From an uncultured Ruminococcus sp. (GTDB lineage Bacteria > Bacillota > Clostridia > Oscillospirales > Ruminococcaceae): 16,754 nucleotides of DNA. The notes beneath the pieces are model-generated. The model searched no databases. It saw only the letters and a list, made by a program, of their open reading frames with translations, and had not been told where the DNA came from. The stretch spans positions 1-16,754 of the forward strand of contig CAMWGS010000015.1 of the NCBI GenBank assembly GCA_947173865.1, in the 5' to 3' direction. Of this stretch, positions 8,998 to 15,005 are shown one piece after another. How positions within the stretch are numbered: position 1 is the first letter of the stretch; the number at the start of each line of letters is the position of its first letter. Position numbers and translations under genes: made by a program.

Positions 8998-11298
8998 ATG
9001 GATAAGTACATTGGCAAAAAGCTCGACGGAAGATATGAAATCACCGAGCTTATAGGCGTTGGCGGAATGGCTGAAGTCTATAAAGGCGTGGACGTAATGG
9101 ACCACAAAGACGTTGCAATTAAAATTCTCAAAAAAGAATATGCAGAGAATGAGGAATTTCTCCGCAGATTCAGAAATGAGTCAAAGGCAATTGCAGTTCT
9201 TTCACACCCGAATATCGTTAAAATCTATGATGTCGGATTTTCGGAAAAGATTCAGTACATTGTCATGGAGTATATTGACGGTATAACACTTAAAGAGTAT
9301 ATCGAAGAAGAAAAGGTGCTTACATGGAAAGATACTGTACATTTTGTTATACAGATTCTCAGAGCTTTACAGCACGCTCATGACAAGGGCATTGTTCACC
9401 GTGACATAAAGCCTCAGAATATCATGATGTTCACAGACGGCACTATCAAGGTCATGGATTTCGGAATTGCAAAGTTTGCCCGTGAAGAAGGCAAGACGGC
9501 TACCGACCAGGCTATAGGAAGCGTTCATTATATCAGTCCTGAACAGGCAAGCGGTGACGTTACCGATGCAAAGAGTGACATTTACTCAGTCGGTGCAATG
9601 ATGTATGAAATGCTTACGGGAAGCAAGCCGTTTGACAGTGATAACCCTGTTGCAATTGCGGTTATGCATATGCAGGATATTCCCGAACGTCCGAGAGCAT
9701 TGAATCCCGATATTCCCGATGGTCTTGAGGAAATAGTTCTCAGGGCAATGGAAAAAGCTCCTGAGGACAGATACCAGTCAACCGCTGAAATGATAAGTGA
9801 TATTGACGCTTTTAAGGTGAATCCTAATATGACTTTTGGTTATTATCAGGAAGAAGATATTGACGAAGATGAAGGTACACGTTATTATGACGGTTCGCAG
9901 GAAGATATGATGATGGAGGAAGGAGACGACTACAGCAGTCAAGGCGGAAGAAGAACGGTAGTTGCTGAACCTCCCGTTAAGAGAGGCAAAAGACAACCCG
10001 TTTATGACGGCTATGATGACGACGATGAAGAAGACGAACCTGAACGCTCCTCACTGGTTGTTCCTGTTCTTACGGCTATAGTTGTTGTTGTAATTATAGT
10101 TGCTGTAATTTTCGTGGCAACTCTCCTCAGCGGACTTATCAAGGGCGACGGTCAGACAAATGATTTCAGAATGCCAGATTTCTACGGTATGGACTACAAT
10201 GCGGCAGTCAGTCAGTATGGAAACAACATTCAGTTTCAGGAGGACGGCTCTGAATACAATGAACTTGATGCAGGTCTTATTATTGAACAGGACATTGAAC
10301 CGGGTTCGGAGTTCAAAAAGGGCGACGTTCTTAAAGTAAAGATAAGCAAGGGTATGGAGACAGTTGAAGTTCCGAATGTTGCAAACATGAATGCAGAACT
10401 TGCAAGAGACCAGCTTAAACAGCGTGGACTTGAATGTGAGATAAAAAATTCTTCAAGTACGGAAATACAGAAAGGCTATGTAATCAATACAGAGCCTGAA
10501 GTTGGTACGGAAGTACACAAGGGTTCAACAATCGTACTTTATGTTAGCATGGGCGTTGATGCAGGACAGGTAAGTGTTGACGACTATGTAGGAAAGGTTG
10601 CAGACGACGCTTGCACACTTGCCGAATATGCAGGTCTCAAACCGAGAACAGAGCTCAAGGCTTCATATGAAGAAGAAGGCAAGGTTATTGAGCAGAGTAT
10701 TGCAAAGGGCGAAAAGGTTGAAGAAGGTACAGAAATTATTTTCTATGTCAGCAACGGTCAGGCTCCTGACGGAGAAATCCCGTTCACTATTCCTTTCCCG
10801 ACAAACGCAAACGGCAGATTTGTCATTGACTTTGTAATCACAAATGAAGACGGTTCAACAACTACAGACTCTACAAGCGTTCTTCTTGTTCCTGAAATGC
10901 CACAGGTAAGCCAGAACGTAAAGGGTTCGGGTGAAAATGTATCAGTTGTTGTTGTTCTTACAAACATGAATACAGGTGTAAGAGCTCAGATTGGTTCTTA
11001 CTACTTCAACTTTGCAACAGGTGCTGTAAATGTTCAGACAGAGGACATCGCAGCTGCATTTGACGCAGTAGGCGGTTTTGATAATTCACAGGCAAATCCC
11101 GAGCCTACAGAGCCTGTAACAGATGCTCCTGTAGTGACAAACCCACCTGTAACAGACCCACCTCAGCCCGTAGTAACAGACCCACCTCAGCCTACAACAA
11201 TTGACCCGAGTTTACCGGCAGATTTTGACCGTTGGGCTGATGATTACGGTTACTATGATGCAGAAGGAAACTATCACCCGTATATTCGTTATCAGTAA
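8998..11298 (+). CDS. prkC: Membrane Ser/Thr protein kinase with PASTA domains (PrkC/Stk type)
   Basis: A 766-residue Hanks-type kinase, longer than the ~650 residues of Bacillus PrkC. The kinase domain is about 12-270: glycine loop GVGGMAEV 20-27, Lys42 in VAIK, HRDIKPQN at 134-141, DFG at 154-156, likely phospho-acceptors Thr167 and Thr169, and SPE at 180-182. An acidic juxtamembrane linker (about 285-350) precedes one hydrophobic helix at about 353-379. Outside the cell are three PASTA repeats (about 390-452, 453-519, 520-587), then a beta-rich domain of about 100 residues, a Pro/Thr-rich linker at 701-737 and an aromatic tail. PASTA repeats bind muropeptides or lipid II in relatives. The extra C-terminal modules are unusual. 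The gene follows its phosphatase by 21 bases and overlaps rsgA by one. Confidence 0.95.
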   Translation: MDKYIGKKLDGRYEITELIGVGGMAEVYKGVDVMDHKDVAIKILKKEYAENEEFLRRFRNESKAIAVLSHPNIVKIYDVGFSEKIQYIVMEYIDGITLKEYIEEEKVLTWKDTVHFVIQILRALQHAHDKGIVHRDIKPQNIMMFTDGTIKVMDFGIAKFAREEGKTATDQAIGSVHYISPEQASGDVTDAKSDIYSVGAMMYEMLTGSKPFDSDNPVAIAVMHMQDIPERPRALNPDIPDGLEEIVLRAMEKAPEDRYQSTAEMISDIDAFKVNPNMTFGYYQEEDIDEDEGTRYYDGSQEDMMMEEGDDYSSQGGRRTVVAEPPVKRGKRQPVYDGYDDDDEEDEPERSSLVVPVLTAIVVVVIIVAVIFVATLLSGLIKGDGQTNDFRMPDFYGMDYNAAVSQYGNNIQFQEDGSEYNELDAGLIIEQDIEPGSEFKKGDVLKVKISKGMETVEVPNVANMNAELARDQLKQRGLECEIKNSSSTEIQKGYVINTEPEVGTEVHKGSTIVLYVSMGVDAGQVSVDDYVGKVADDACTLAEYAGLKPRTELKASYEEEGKVIEQSIAKGEKVEEGTEIIFYVSNGQAPDGEIPFTIPFPTNANGRFVIDFVITNEDGSTTTDSTSVLLVPEMPQVSQNVKGSGENVSVVVVLTNMNTGVRAQIGSYYFNFATGAVNVQTEDIAAAFDAVGGFDNSQANPEPTEPVTDAPVVTNPPVTDPPQPVVTDPPQPTTIDPSLPADFDRWADDYGYYDAEGNYHPYIRYQ
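11149..11192 (+). repeat. 24-bp tandem repeat encoding Pro/Thr-rich linker
   Basis: Within prkC, a 20-base block (GTAACAGACCCACCTCAGCC) occurs exactly at 11149-11168 and again at 11173-11192, a period of 24 bases or 8 residues (unit VTDPPQPV). Partly diverged related units lie just upstream. This encodes part of a flexible extracellular spacer in the kinase. Exact DNA identity suggests recent duplication and possible length variation between strains. Confidence 0.85.
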
Positions 11299-12176
11299 TG
11301 AGTGAAGCTGTAAAAAGCGGAATTATAACAAAATGCTTAGGGGGTCTCTATACTGTAGAGACCCCTGACAGTATATATGAATGTAAGGCAAGAGGAATTT
11401 TCCGCAACAGAGGAATAAGTCCTTATGTCGGGGACAGAGTTGAACTCAGCAACGGAGTTATAGCAGAAATCCTTGACAGAAAAAACTGTATAATCCGACC
11501 TCCTCTTGCAAATCTTGACCAGCTTATTTTTATTGTTTCGACTTGTAATCCTGCACCTAATTATCTTATTCTTGATAAGTTCATAGCAATTGCGGAATAC
11601 AAAGGCATAACGCCTGTTGTGATTATAACAAAGACCGATTTGGGTGAAAGTGCAGAAATAAGCAGTATATACAGGAATATCGGAATTGACGTTCTTGAAA
11701 TGGACTACAGCAACCCCGAAACTGTTGAAGCTGTCCGAAAGCTTTTCACGGGCAAGGTAAGTGCTTTGACGGGTAATTCAGGAGCAGGAAAGTCCACACT
11801 GCTGAACGCCGTTGACCCTGCACTGAATATCCCGACCGCAGAAATCAGTAAAAAGCTTGGCAGAGGAAAGCACACAACACGTCACGCACAGTTGTATAAA
11901 CTCAGTGACGGAGGTTATATCGCCGATACTCCCGGTTTTTCGACGTTTGAAACGAACCGTTATGACATAGTGCGAAAAGAAGAACTTGCCGACTGTTTCC
12001 GTGAGTTCAGGGAATATAAGGAAAATTGCCGTTTCCGTGACTGTTCGCATACTTGTGAAAAGGGCTGTGAAGTTGTCTCGGCACTTAATCAGGGGAAAAT
12101 TTCCGCAAGCCGTCATGAAAGCTACCGTATAATGTACGAAGAAGCAAAACAAATCAAGGAATGGGAACTGAAATGA
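11298..12176 (+). CDS. rsgA: Ribosome small subunit-dependent GTPase RsgA (CpgA/YjeQ)
   Basis: A 292-residue circularly permuted GTPase that checks late 30S subunit assembly. The N-terminal OB domain begins at GIITKCLGGLYTVET. The permuted G motifs appear in the order G4 TKTD (111-114), G1 GNSGAGKS (159-166), then G3 DTPG (210-213), with the switch region LGRGKHTTRHAQL between them. The C-terminal zinc site uses Cys244, Cys249, His251 and Cys257. The ATG overlaps the prkC stop (TAATG), as expected for coupled genes; in Bacillus, CpgA is itself a PrkC substrate. No separate Shine-Dalgarno is evident, consistent with reinitiation. The 3' end overlaps thiN by 4 bases. Confidence 0.96.
   Translation: MSEAVKSGIITKCLGGLYTVETPDSIYECKARGIFRNRGISPYVGDRVELSNGVIAEILDRKNCIIRPPLANLDQLIFIVSTCNPAPNYLILDKFIAIAEYKGITPVVIITKTDLGESAEISSIYRNIGIDVLEMDYSNPETVEAVRKLFTGKVSALTGNSGAGKSTLLNAVDPALNIPTAEISKKLGRGKHTTRHAQLYKLSDGGYIADTPGFSTFETNRYDIVRKEELADCFREFREYKENCRFRDCSHTCEKGCEVVSALNQGKISASRHESYRIMYEEAKQIKEWELK
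11341..11375 (+). other. Two mutually exclusive hairpins in the rsgA coding start
   Basis: A perfect 10-bp stem GGGGTCTCTA / TAGAGACCCC (11341-11350 with 11356-11365, loop TACTG) overlaps a second perfect 8-bp inverted repeat TATACTGT / ACAGTATA (11349-11356 with 11368-11375). Both cannot form at once. They lie at codons 15-26 of rsgA, only 43 bases after the prkC/rsgA junction. No U-tract follows, so this is not an ordinary terminator. The structure is visible in sequence; any regulatory role is inference, since the encoded GGLYTVE segment is also conserved protein. Confidence 0.5.
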
Positions 12177-12790
12177 AAACTTGTATAATATTTGCAGGCG
12201 GTGAAATTTCCGACCTGAGTTTTATTGATACAAAAGCCGATTTGGTGATATGTGCGGACAGAGGTTATATTTATGCCGAAAAACTGGGAATAATTCCTGA
12301 TGTGATAACAGGTGATTTTGATTCGTATACGGGAGAACTGCCCGAGTGTACGGAAATTTACAGAAGCGTTCCCGAAAAGGACGACACAGACACCATGCTT
12401 GCACTGAAAATTGCCATTGAAAGAAATTGTACTCATATAAGGCTTTATGGTGCTTTGGGTGGACGTTTTGACCATGCTTTTGCTAATATTCAGGCACTTA
12501 TATATGCACATGAACATGATTGTAAAATGAAAATATGTGACTGTGACAATATCATCACTGTACAGGGTATAGGAACCGAGTCGTATGAAAAATATGACGG
12601 CTGGTATTTTTCGGTGTTCTCGCTTACCGAAAAACTTCATGTTGAAAAAATGACAGGTGTTAAATATCCTTTGGAGAATTATACGTTTACTCAGGGATTT
12701 CCGTTGGGAGTGAGCAACGAAATTATTTCGGATAATGCTGTTGTTTCGGTAAAAAACGGTATTGCTCTTATAGTTCGTTCAAGAAGATAG
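12173..12790 (+). CDS. thiN: Thiamine pyrophosphokinase
   Basis: A 205-residue ThiN-type enzyme that transfers pyrophosphate from ATP to thiamine to make thiamine diphosphate. Motifs are VITGDFDS at about 44-51, KDDTDTMLAL at 69-78 and YGALGGRFDHAFAN at 92-105. An in-frame ATG lies at 12161, but its only AAGGA would be directly adjacent; the ATG at 12173 has AAGGA 11 bases upstream and gives the usual ATGA overlap with the rsgA stop. In Bacillus the order is cpgA-rpe-thiN-spoVM; rpe is absent here. The C-terminal half has the expected beta-rich TPK fold region with FSVFSL. Confidence 0.94.
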   Translation: MKTCIIFAGGEISDLSFIDTKADLVICADRGYIYAEKLGIIPDVITGDFDSYTGELPECTEIYRSVPEKDDTDTMLALKIAIERNCTHIRLYGALGGRFDHAFANIQALIYAHEHDCKMKICDCDNIITVQGIGTESYEKYDGWYFSVFSLTEKLHVEKMTGVKYPLENYTFTQGFPLGVSNEIISDNAVVSVKNGIALIVRSRR

Positions 12791-12803
12791 GCACAAAACT
12801 TTT

Positions 12804-12836
12804 CCTGCTGAATATAATGAAAGTATATCAGCAAGG
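12804..12836 (+). promoter_or_regulatory. Hairpin overlapping the spoVM ribosome site
   Basis: The thiN-spoVM gap holds an imperfect stem: CCTGCTGAATATA (12804-12816) against TATATCAGCAAGG (12824-12836), loop ATGAAAG, with one bulged A on each side. Its 3' arm takes in the first two G of the spoVM Shine-Dalgarno (AGGGAGG, 12834-12840). No T-tract follows, so it is not a normal thiN terminator. It could dampen spoVM translation or mark a processed or separately initiated transcript. A TATAAT (12813-12818) also lies here, but without a credible -35. Confidence 0.4.
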
Positions 12837-12848
12837 GAGGGATACATA

Positions 12849-12932
12849 ATGAAAATTGTAGTGATACGTAGTCCGAAATTTCTTTCAGGAGTTCTGAGGG
12901 TTATTTTCAGGATAAAAAAAGAACAGGATTAA
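12849..12932 (+). CDS. spoVM: Stage V sporulation protein M (27-residue membrane peptide)
   Basis: A 27-codon gene starting MKIVVIRSPKFLSGVLRV. It aligns without gaps over its first 20 or so residues with Bacillus subtilis SpoVM (26 residues): Met1, Lys2, Ile6, Pro9, Lys10, Phe11, Leu12, Gly14 and Arg17 are identical, with a basic C-terminal end in both. In Bacillus this amphipathic helix recognises the positive curvature of the forespore surface, anchors the coat ATPase SpoIVA and inhibits FtsH; Pro9 is functionally important. An AGGGAGG lies 8 bases before the ATG. The position just after thiN matches Bacillus. The short length means standard gene callers usually skip it. Its presence argues for a spore-forming ancestry, though not for spore formation by itself. 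Confidence 0.9.
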   Translation: MKIVVIRSPKFLSGVLRVIFRIKKEQD

Positions 12933-12934
12933 AT

Positions 12935-12946
12935 AAAAAAGAGGCT
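12935..12946. terminator. Left half of a split bidirectional terminator
   Basis: AAAAAAGAGGCT begins 2 bases after the spoVM stop and is perfectly complementary to AGCCTCTTTTTT at 13693-13704, which ends 8 bases from the tyrS stop. Joined, the two make a 12-bp stem with A-tract and T-tract on either side, a typical shared terminator for convergent genes. They are now about 750 bases apart, so this arm alone cannot work as a normal intrinsic terminator. Confidence 0.6.
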
Positions 12947-12963
12947 TGTTAAGAGCGACATTC

Positions 12964-13031
12964 ATATCAAAATTTTTGGCCATAATATTTTTGATGATAA
13001 GTCAAAAATATTATGGCGTTTCTATTGATAT
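12964..13031. repeat. Nested inverted repeat at the left end of the insert
   Basis: A perfect 16-bp stem GCCATAATATTTTTGA (12979-12994) / TCAAAAATATTATGGC (13002-13017) with loop TGATAAG. An outer 7-bp arm pair, ATATCAA (12964-12970) / TTGATAT (13025-13031), encloses it. The outer right arm contains the -35 of the GNAT promoter. No T-tract follows on either strand, so I do not call a terminator; it may block read-through from spoVM or be an end structure of the element. Confidence 0.85.
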
Positions 13032-13053
13032 ATATCTCCTCTTGATGTATAAT
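13025..13053 (+). promoter_or_regulatory. Housekeeping sigma promoter of the GNAT gene
   Basis: TTGATA (13025-13030), a 17-base spacer and a perfect TATAAT (13048-13053). Expected transcription start is near 13060, giving a leader of about 30 bases before the ATG at 13093. This is the best promoter match in the window and makes the GNAT gene an independent unit. Confidence 0.8.
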
Positions 13054-13092
13054 TTTAGTAGGACAAACCGAAATTTACAGGGGATGAGTTTT

Positions 13093-13587
13093 ATGGATAG
13101 CACTGAACAATTTATCGTACTTGATGAAACATATTTACCTCAAATGGCAGAGTTGTACAAAAATGCGTTTGAACAAGAACCTTGGAATGATAACTGGAGT
13201 AATGAGGAGTTATTGAAAGAATATATAAAAGAAATATCATGTTCTTTTAATTCACTTAATTTTGGACTATTTATTAACGGTAAGCTATCGGCTGTTTCAA
13301 TCGGAATGATTCGTCATTGGTGGGAAGGAACAAACTATAATATTGAAGAATTTTGTGTTTATCCTGCTCTTCAAGGTCAAGGCGTGGGAACACGCTTTAT
13401 GAAAATGATTGAAACAGATGTACTAAATCGTGGGCTTATGGGTATCTTTCTACAAACAGACAGTGATAAGCCATCATATAAATTTTATCAGAAAAACGGA
13501 TTCAGCAAGCTTGATTCTCATGTAAGTTTTTACAAACGTGTGAACAAGTGGCACCTCAATAGTATCATGGAACTAATGAACGATTAA
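13093..13587 (+). CDS. GNAT family N-acetyltransferase
   Basis: A 164-residue acetyl-CoA-dependent acyltransferase. The acetyl-CoA motif A is YPALQGQGVGTRFMKMIE at about 90-107, with the Q-x-x-G-x-G signature at 94-99. FYQKNGF at about 131-137 is the usual motif-B region. Substrate is not predictable; some relatives acetylate aminoglycosides at the 6' amine, but no specific resistance family is recognised. The reading frame is open further upstream to 12946, but AGGGG at 13079-13083 is 9 bases before the ATG at 13093 and only 0 before the one at 13084, and the promoter lies downstream of 12946. It is AT-rich, sits alone between spoVM and convergent tyrS, and is framed by inverted repeats, all pointing to acquisition. 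Confidence 0.9.
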   Translation: MDSTEQFIVLDETYLPQMAELYKNAFEQEPWNDNWSNEELLKEYIKEISCSFNSLNFGLFINGKLSAVSIGMIRHWWEGTNYNIEEFCVYPALQGQGVGTRFMKMIETDVLNRGLMGIFLQTDSDKPSYKFYQKNGFSKLDSHVSFYKRVNKWHLNSIMELMND

Positions 13588-13630
13588 CTGCCAAATTTGA
13601 TTTATGCGAATAAACCAATAATTAAAATAA

Positions 13631-13662
13631 GTCCGAAAGCAGTTGGAAAACTACTTTCGGGC
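13631..13662. terminator. Hairpin terminator after the GNAT gene
   Basis: GTCCGAAAGCAGTT (13631-13644) pairs with AACTACTTTCGGGC (13649-13662) over 14 positions, including two G-T wobbles, with a GGAA loop. It is followed by ATTACTTTTGTG on the + strand and by TTATTTTAATTATT on the - strand, so it can act in both directions and may now also serve tyrS. It lies 43 bases after the GNAT stop. Confidence 0.75.
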
Positions 13663-13692
13663 ATTACTTTTGTGTAAATATCGCTCTTAAAG

Positions 13693-13704
13693 AGCCTCTT
13701 TTTT
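13693..13704. terminator. Right half of the split bidirectional terminator
   Basis: AGCCTCTTTTTT, the exact reverse complement of the arm beside the spoVM stop (12935-12946). It is 8 bases beyond the tyrS stop on the - strand. Locally it can only form a tight 5-bp stem GCTCT-TAA-AGAGC before the T6 tract, which could still be weakly terminating on the + strand. Confidence 0.55.
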
Positions 13705-13712
13705 GTATGTGA

Positions 13713-14927
13713 TTATATGACTGCTATCTTTTTGAAAGCCTTTTTGCCCTTTCGGATAATAACGCCGTCGGGATTAAGCTGCGTTTTGGGGTCGGTGATT
13801 TTTTCGTCATTCACTGTGATACCGCCCTGTTGTACAAGTCGTCTTGCCTCTGAAACGGACGGAGCAAGACCTGATTTAACGAGAAGATTAAGCAGACCAA
13901 TTGTGCCGTTTGTGAGGTCAGCGGAAGAAATTTCGGCAACGGGGATATTCTCGTTTGAACCGTTACCGCCGAAAAGTGCCTTGGAAGCTTCTTTAGCCTT
14001 TTCGGCTTCTTCTTCACCGTGAACAAGCTTTGTAAGTTCATAAGCGAGAAGTTCTTTAGCCTTGTTGAAACCTGCTCCCTCAAGGGTATTTTCCATTTCC
14101 TCTATTTCCTCAACGGGTACGAATGTGAGCATTTTCAGACACTTGATAACATCAGCGTCGGCAACGTTTCTCCAGTACTGGAAAAATTCATAAGGAGAAG
14201 TTTTTTCAGGGTCGAGCCATACAGCACCTTTTTCGGTCTTGCCCATTTTCTTTCCCTCACTGTTGAGAAGGAGAGTGATTGTCATTGCATAAGCGTCTTT
14301 ACCGAGCTTACGTCTTATAAGTTCAGTACCGCCTAGCATATTGCTCCACTGGTCATCACCGCCAAACTGCATATTACAGCCGTATTCCTGAAAAAGCTTG
14401 TAAAAGTCGTAACTCTGCATAATCATGTAGTTGAATTCAAGGAAAGAAAGACCTCTTTCCATTCTCTGCTTGTAACATTCAGCCGTAAGCATACGGTTTA
14501 CGCTGAAACAAGCACCGACTTCCCTGAGAAGTTCAACATAATTCAGATTCATAAGCCAGTCCGCATTGTTTACGGCGATAGCCTTTCCGTCTGAGAAGTC
14601 AATAAAACGGCTCATCTGTTTTTTGAAACATTCGATGTTATGCTGAATTGTTTCGGGGGTAAGCATTTTTCTCATGTCGGTCTTGCCGGACGGGTCACCA
14701 ATCATACCGGTACCACCGCCGAGAAGTACAATAGGCTTGTTTCCTGCCATCTGAAGTCTTTTCATCAGACAGAGAGCCATAAAATGTCCGACGTGCAGAC
14801 TGTCGGCAGTCGGGTCAAAGCCTATGTAAAAAGTAGCTTCACCCTTGTTGATGAGTTCTTCAATTTCTTTTTCGTCTGTAAGCTGGGCAAGCAGTCCACG
14901 ACGTTTAAGTTCTTCAAAAGTCGTCAT
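13713..14927 (-). CDS. tyrS: Tyrosyl-tRNA synthetase
   Basis: A 404-residue class I TyrRS that charges tRNA-Tyr. The HIGH-type motif is HVGH at 45-48 after YIGFDPTADSL. The KMSKS-type loop is KMGKT at 227-231 in GKKMGKTEKGAVWLD. The tyrosine-binding region includes the QFGGDDQWSN segment at about 187-196. An S4 RNA-binding domain occupies about 339-400. AAGGAG lies about 7 bases before the ATG. It runs convergent to the spoVM and GNAT genes. No T-box leader is possible in the 78 bases separating it from the upstream gene. Length is usual for the family. Confidence 0.96.
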   Translation of the reverse strand: MTTFEELKRRGLLAQLTDEKEIEELINKGEATFYIGFDPTADSLHVGHFMALCLMKRLQMAGNKPIVLLGGGTGMIGDPSGKTDMRKMLTPETIQHNIECFKKQMSRFIDFSDGKAIAVNNADWLMNLNYVELLREVGACFSVNRMLTAECYKQRMERGLSFLEFNYMIMQSYDFYKLFQEYGCNMQFGGDDQWSNMLGGTELIRRKLGKDAYAMTITLLLNSEGKKMGKTEKGAVWLDPEKTSPYEFFQYWRNVADADVIKCLKMLTFVPVEEIEEMENTLEGAGFNKAKELLAYELTKLVHGEEEAEKAKEASKALFGGNGSNENIPVAEISSADLTNGTIGLLNLLVKSGLAPSVSEARRLVQQGGITVNDEKITDPKTQLNPDGVIIRKGKKAFKKIAVI

Positions 14928-14971
14928 AATTTTTCTCCTTTATATTAAATTTTTTATAAGCATTATTTTAA

Positions 14972-14991
14972 AAGTGAATATTAATTCACTT
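14972..14991 (-). terminator. AT-rich hairpin between the hydrolase gene and tyrS
   Basis: An 8-bp perfect stem AAGTGAAT / ATTCACTT (14972-14979 with 14984-14991), loop ATTA. On the - strand it ends CACTTTT, so it could be a weak terminator for the isochorismatase gene or a structure in the tyrS leader. Low GC and a short T-run keep the call tentative. Confidence 0.35.
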
Positions 14992-15005
14992 ATATAAACT
15001 GAAAT

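Larger units (their letters stand above)
12949..13690. mobile_element. Putative ~740-bp non-autonomous insert carrying a GNAT gene
   Basis: The segment has inverted-repeat ends TTAAGAGCGA...TCGCTCTTAA (12949-12958 and 13681-13690), continuing as C-ATT versus T-ATT inward. TTAA is at each junction and could be either repeat or a 4-bp target duplication. Removing one TTAA plus the interior restores a single terminator hairpin between spoVM and tyrS. Inside are a hairpin about 25 bp from each end, a promoter, a GNAT gene and a terminator. Base composition is visibly more AT-rich than in the flanking core genes. No transposase or recombinase gene is present, so mobility would need to be supplied in trans. 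The mobile interpretation is inference from structure. Confidence 0.6.

Noticed and set aside
12122..12640. 172-codon open frame on the - strand opposite thiN.
   Set aside because: It lies fully antisense to conserved rsgA/thiN coding sequence and shows no family features.
12813..12818. TATAAT upstream of spoVM as a promoter, or a sporulation sigma-E site around it.
   Set aside because: The matching -35 region is poor for both sigma types and the bases are part of a hairpin arm.
12979..13017. Perfect 16-bp hairpin as an intrinsic terminator for spoVM.
   Set aside because: AT-rich stem with no T-tract on either strand; better seen as an element end structure or read-through block.
12946..13092. 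Longer N-terminus for the GNAT protein, starting at 12946.
   Set aside because: It would cover the hairpin and promoter, has no ribosome site and adds a non-GNAT hydrophobic lead.
12927..13716. GATTA on both sides of the insert as a target duplication.
   Set aside because: The two copies are at different distances from the inverted ends; TTAA at the junctions fits better.
14928..15005. T-box leader for tyrS.
   Set aside because: Only 78 AT-rich bases separate tyrS from the upstream gene; no room for a specifier loop, T-box motif or antiterminator.
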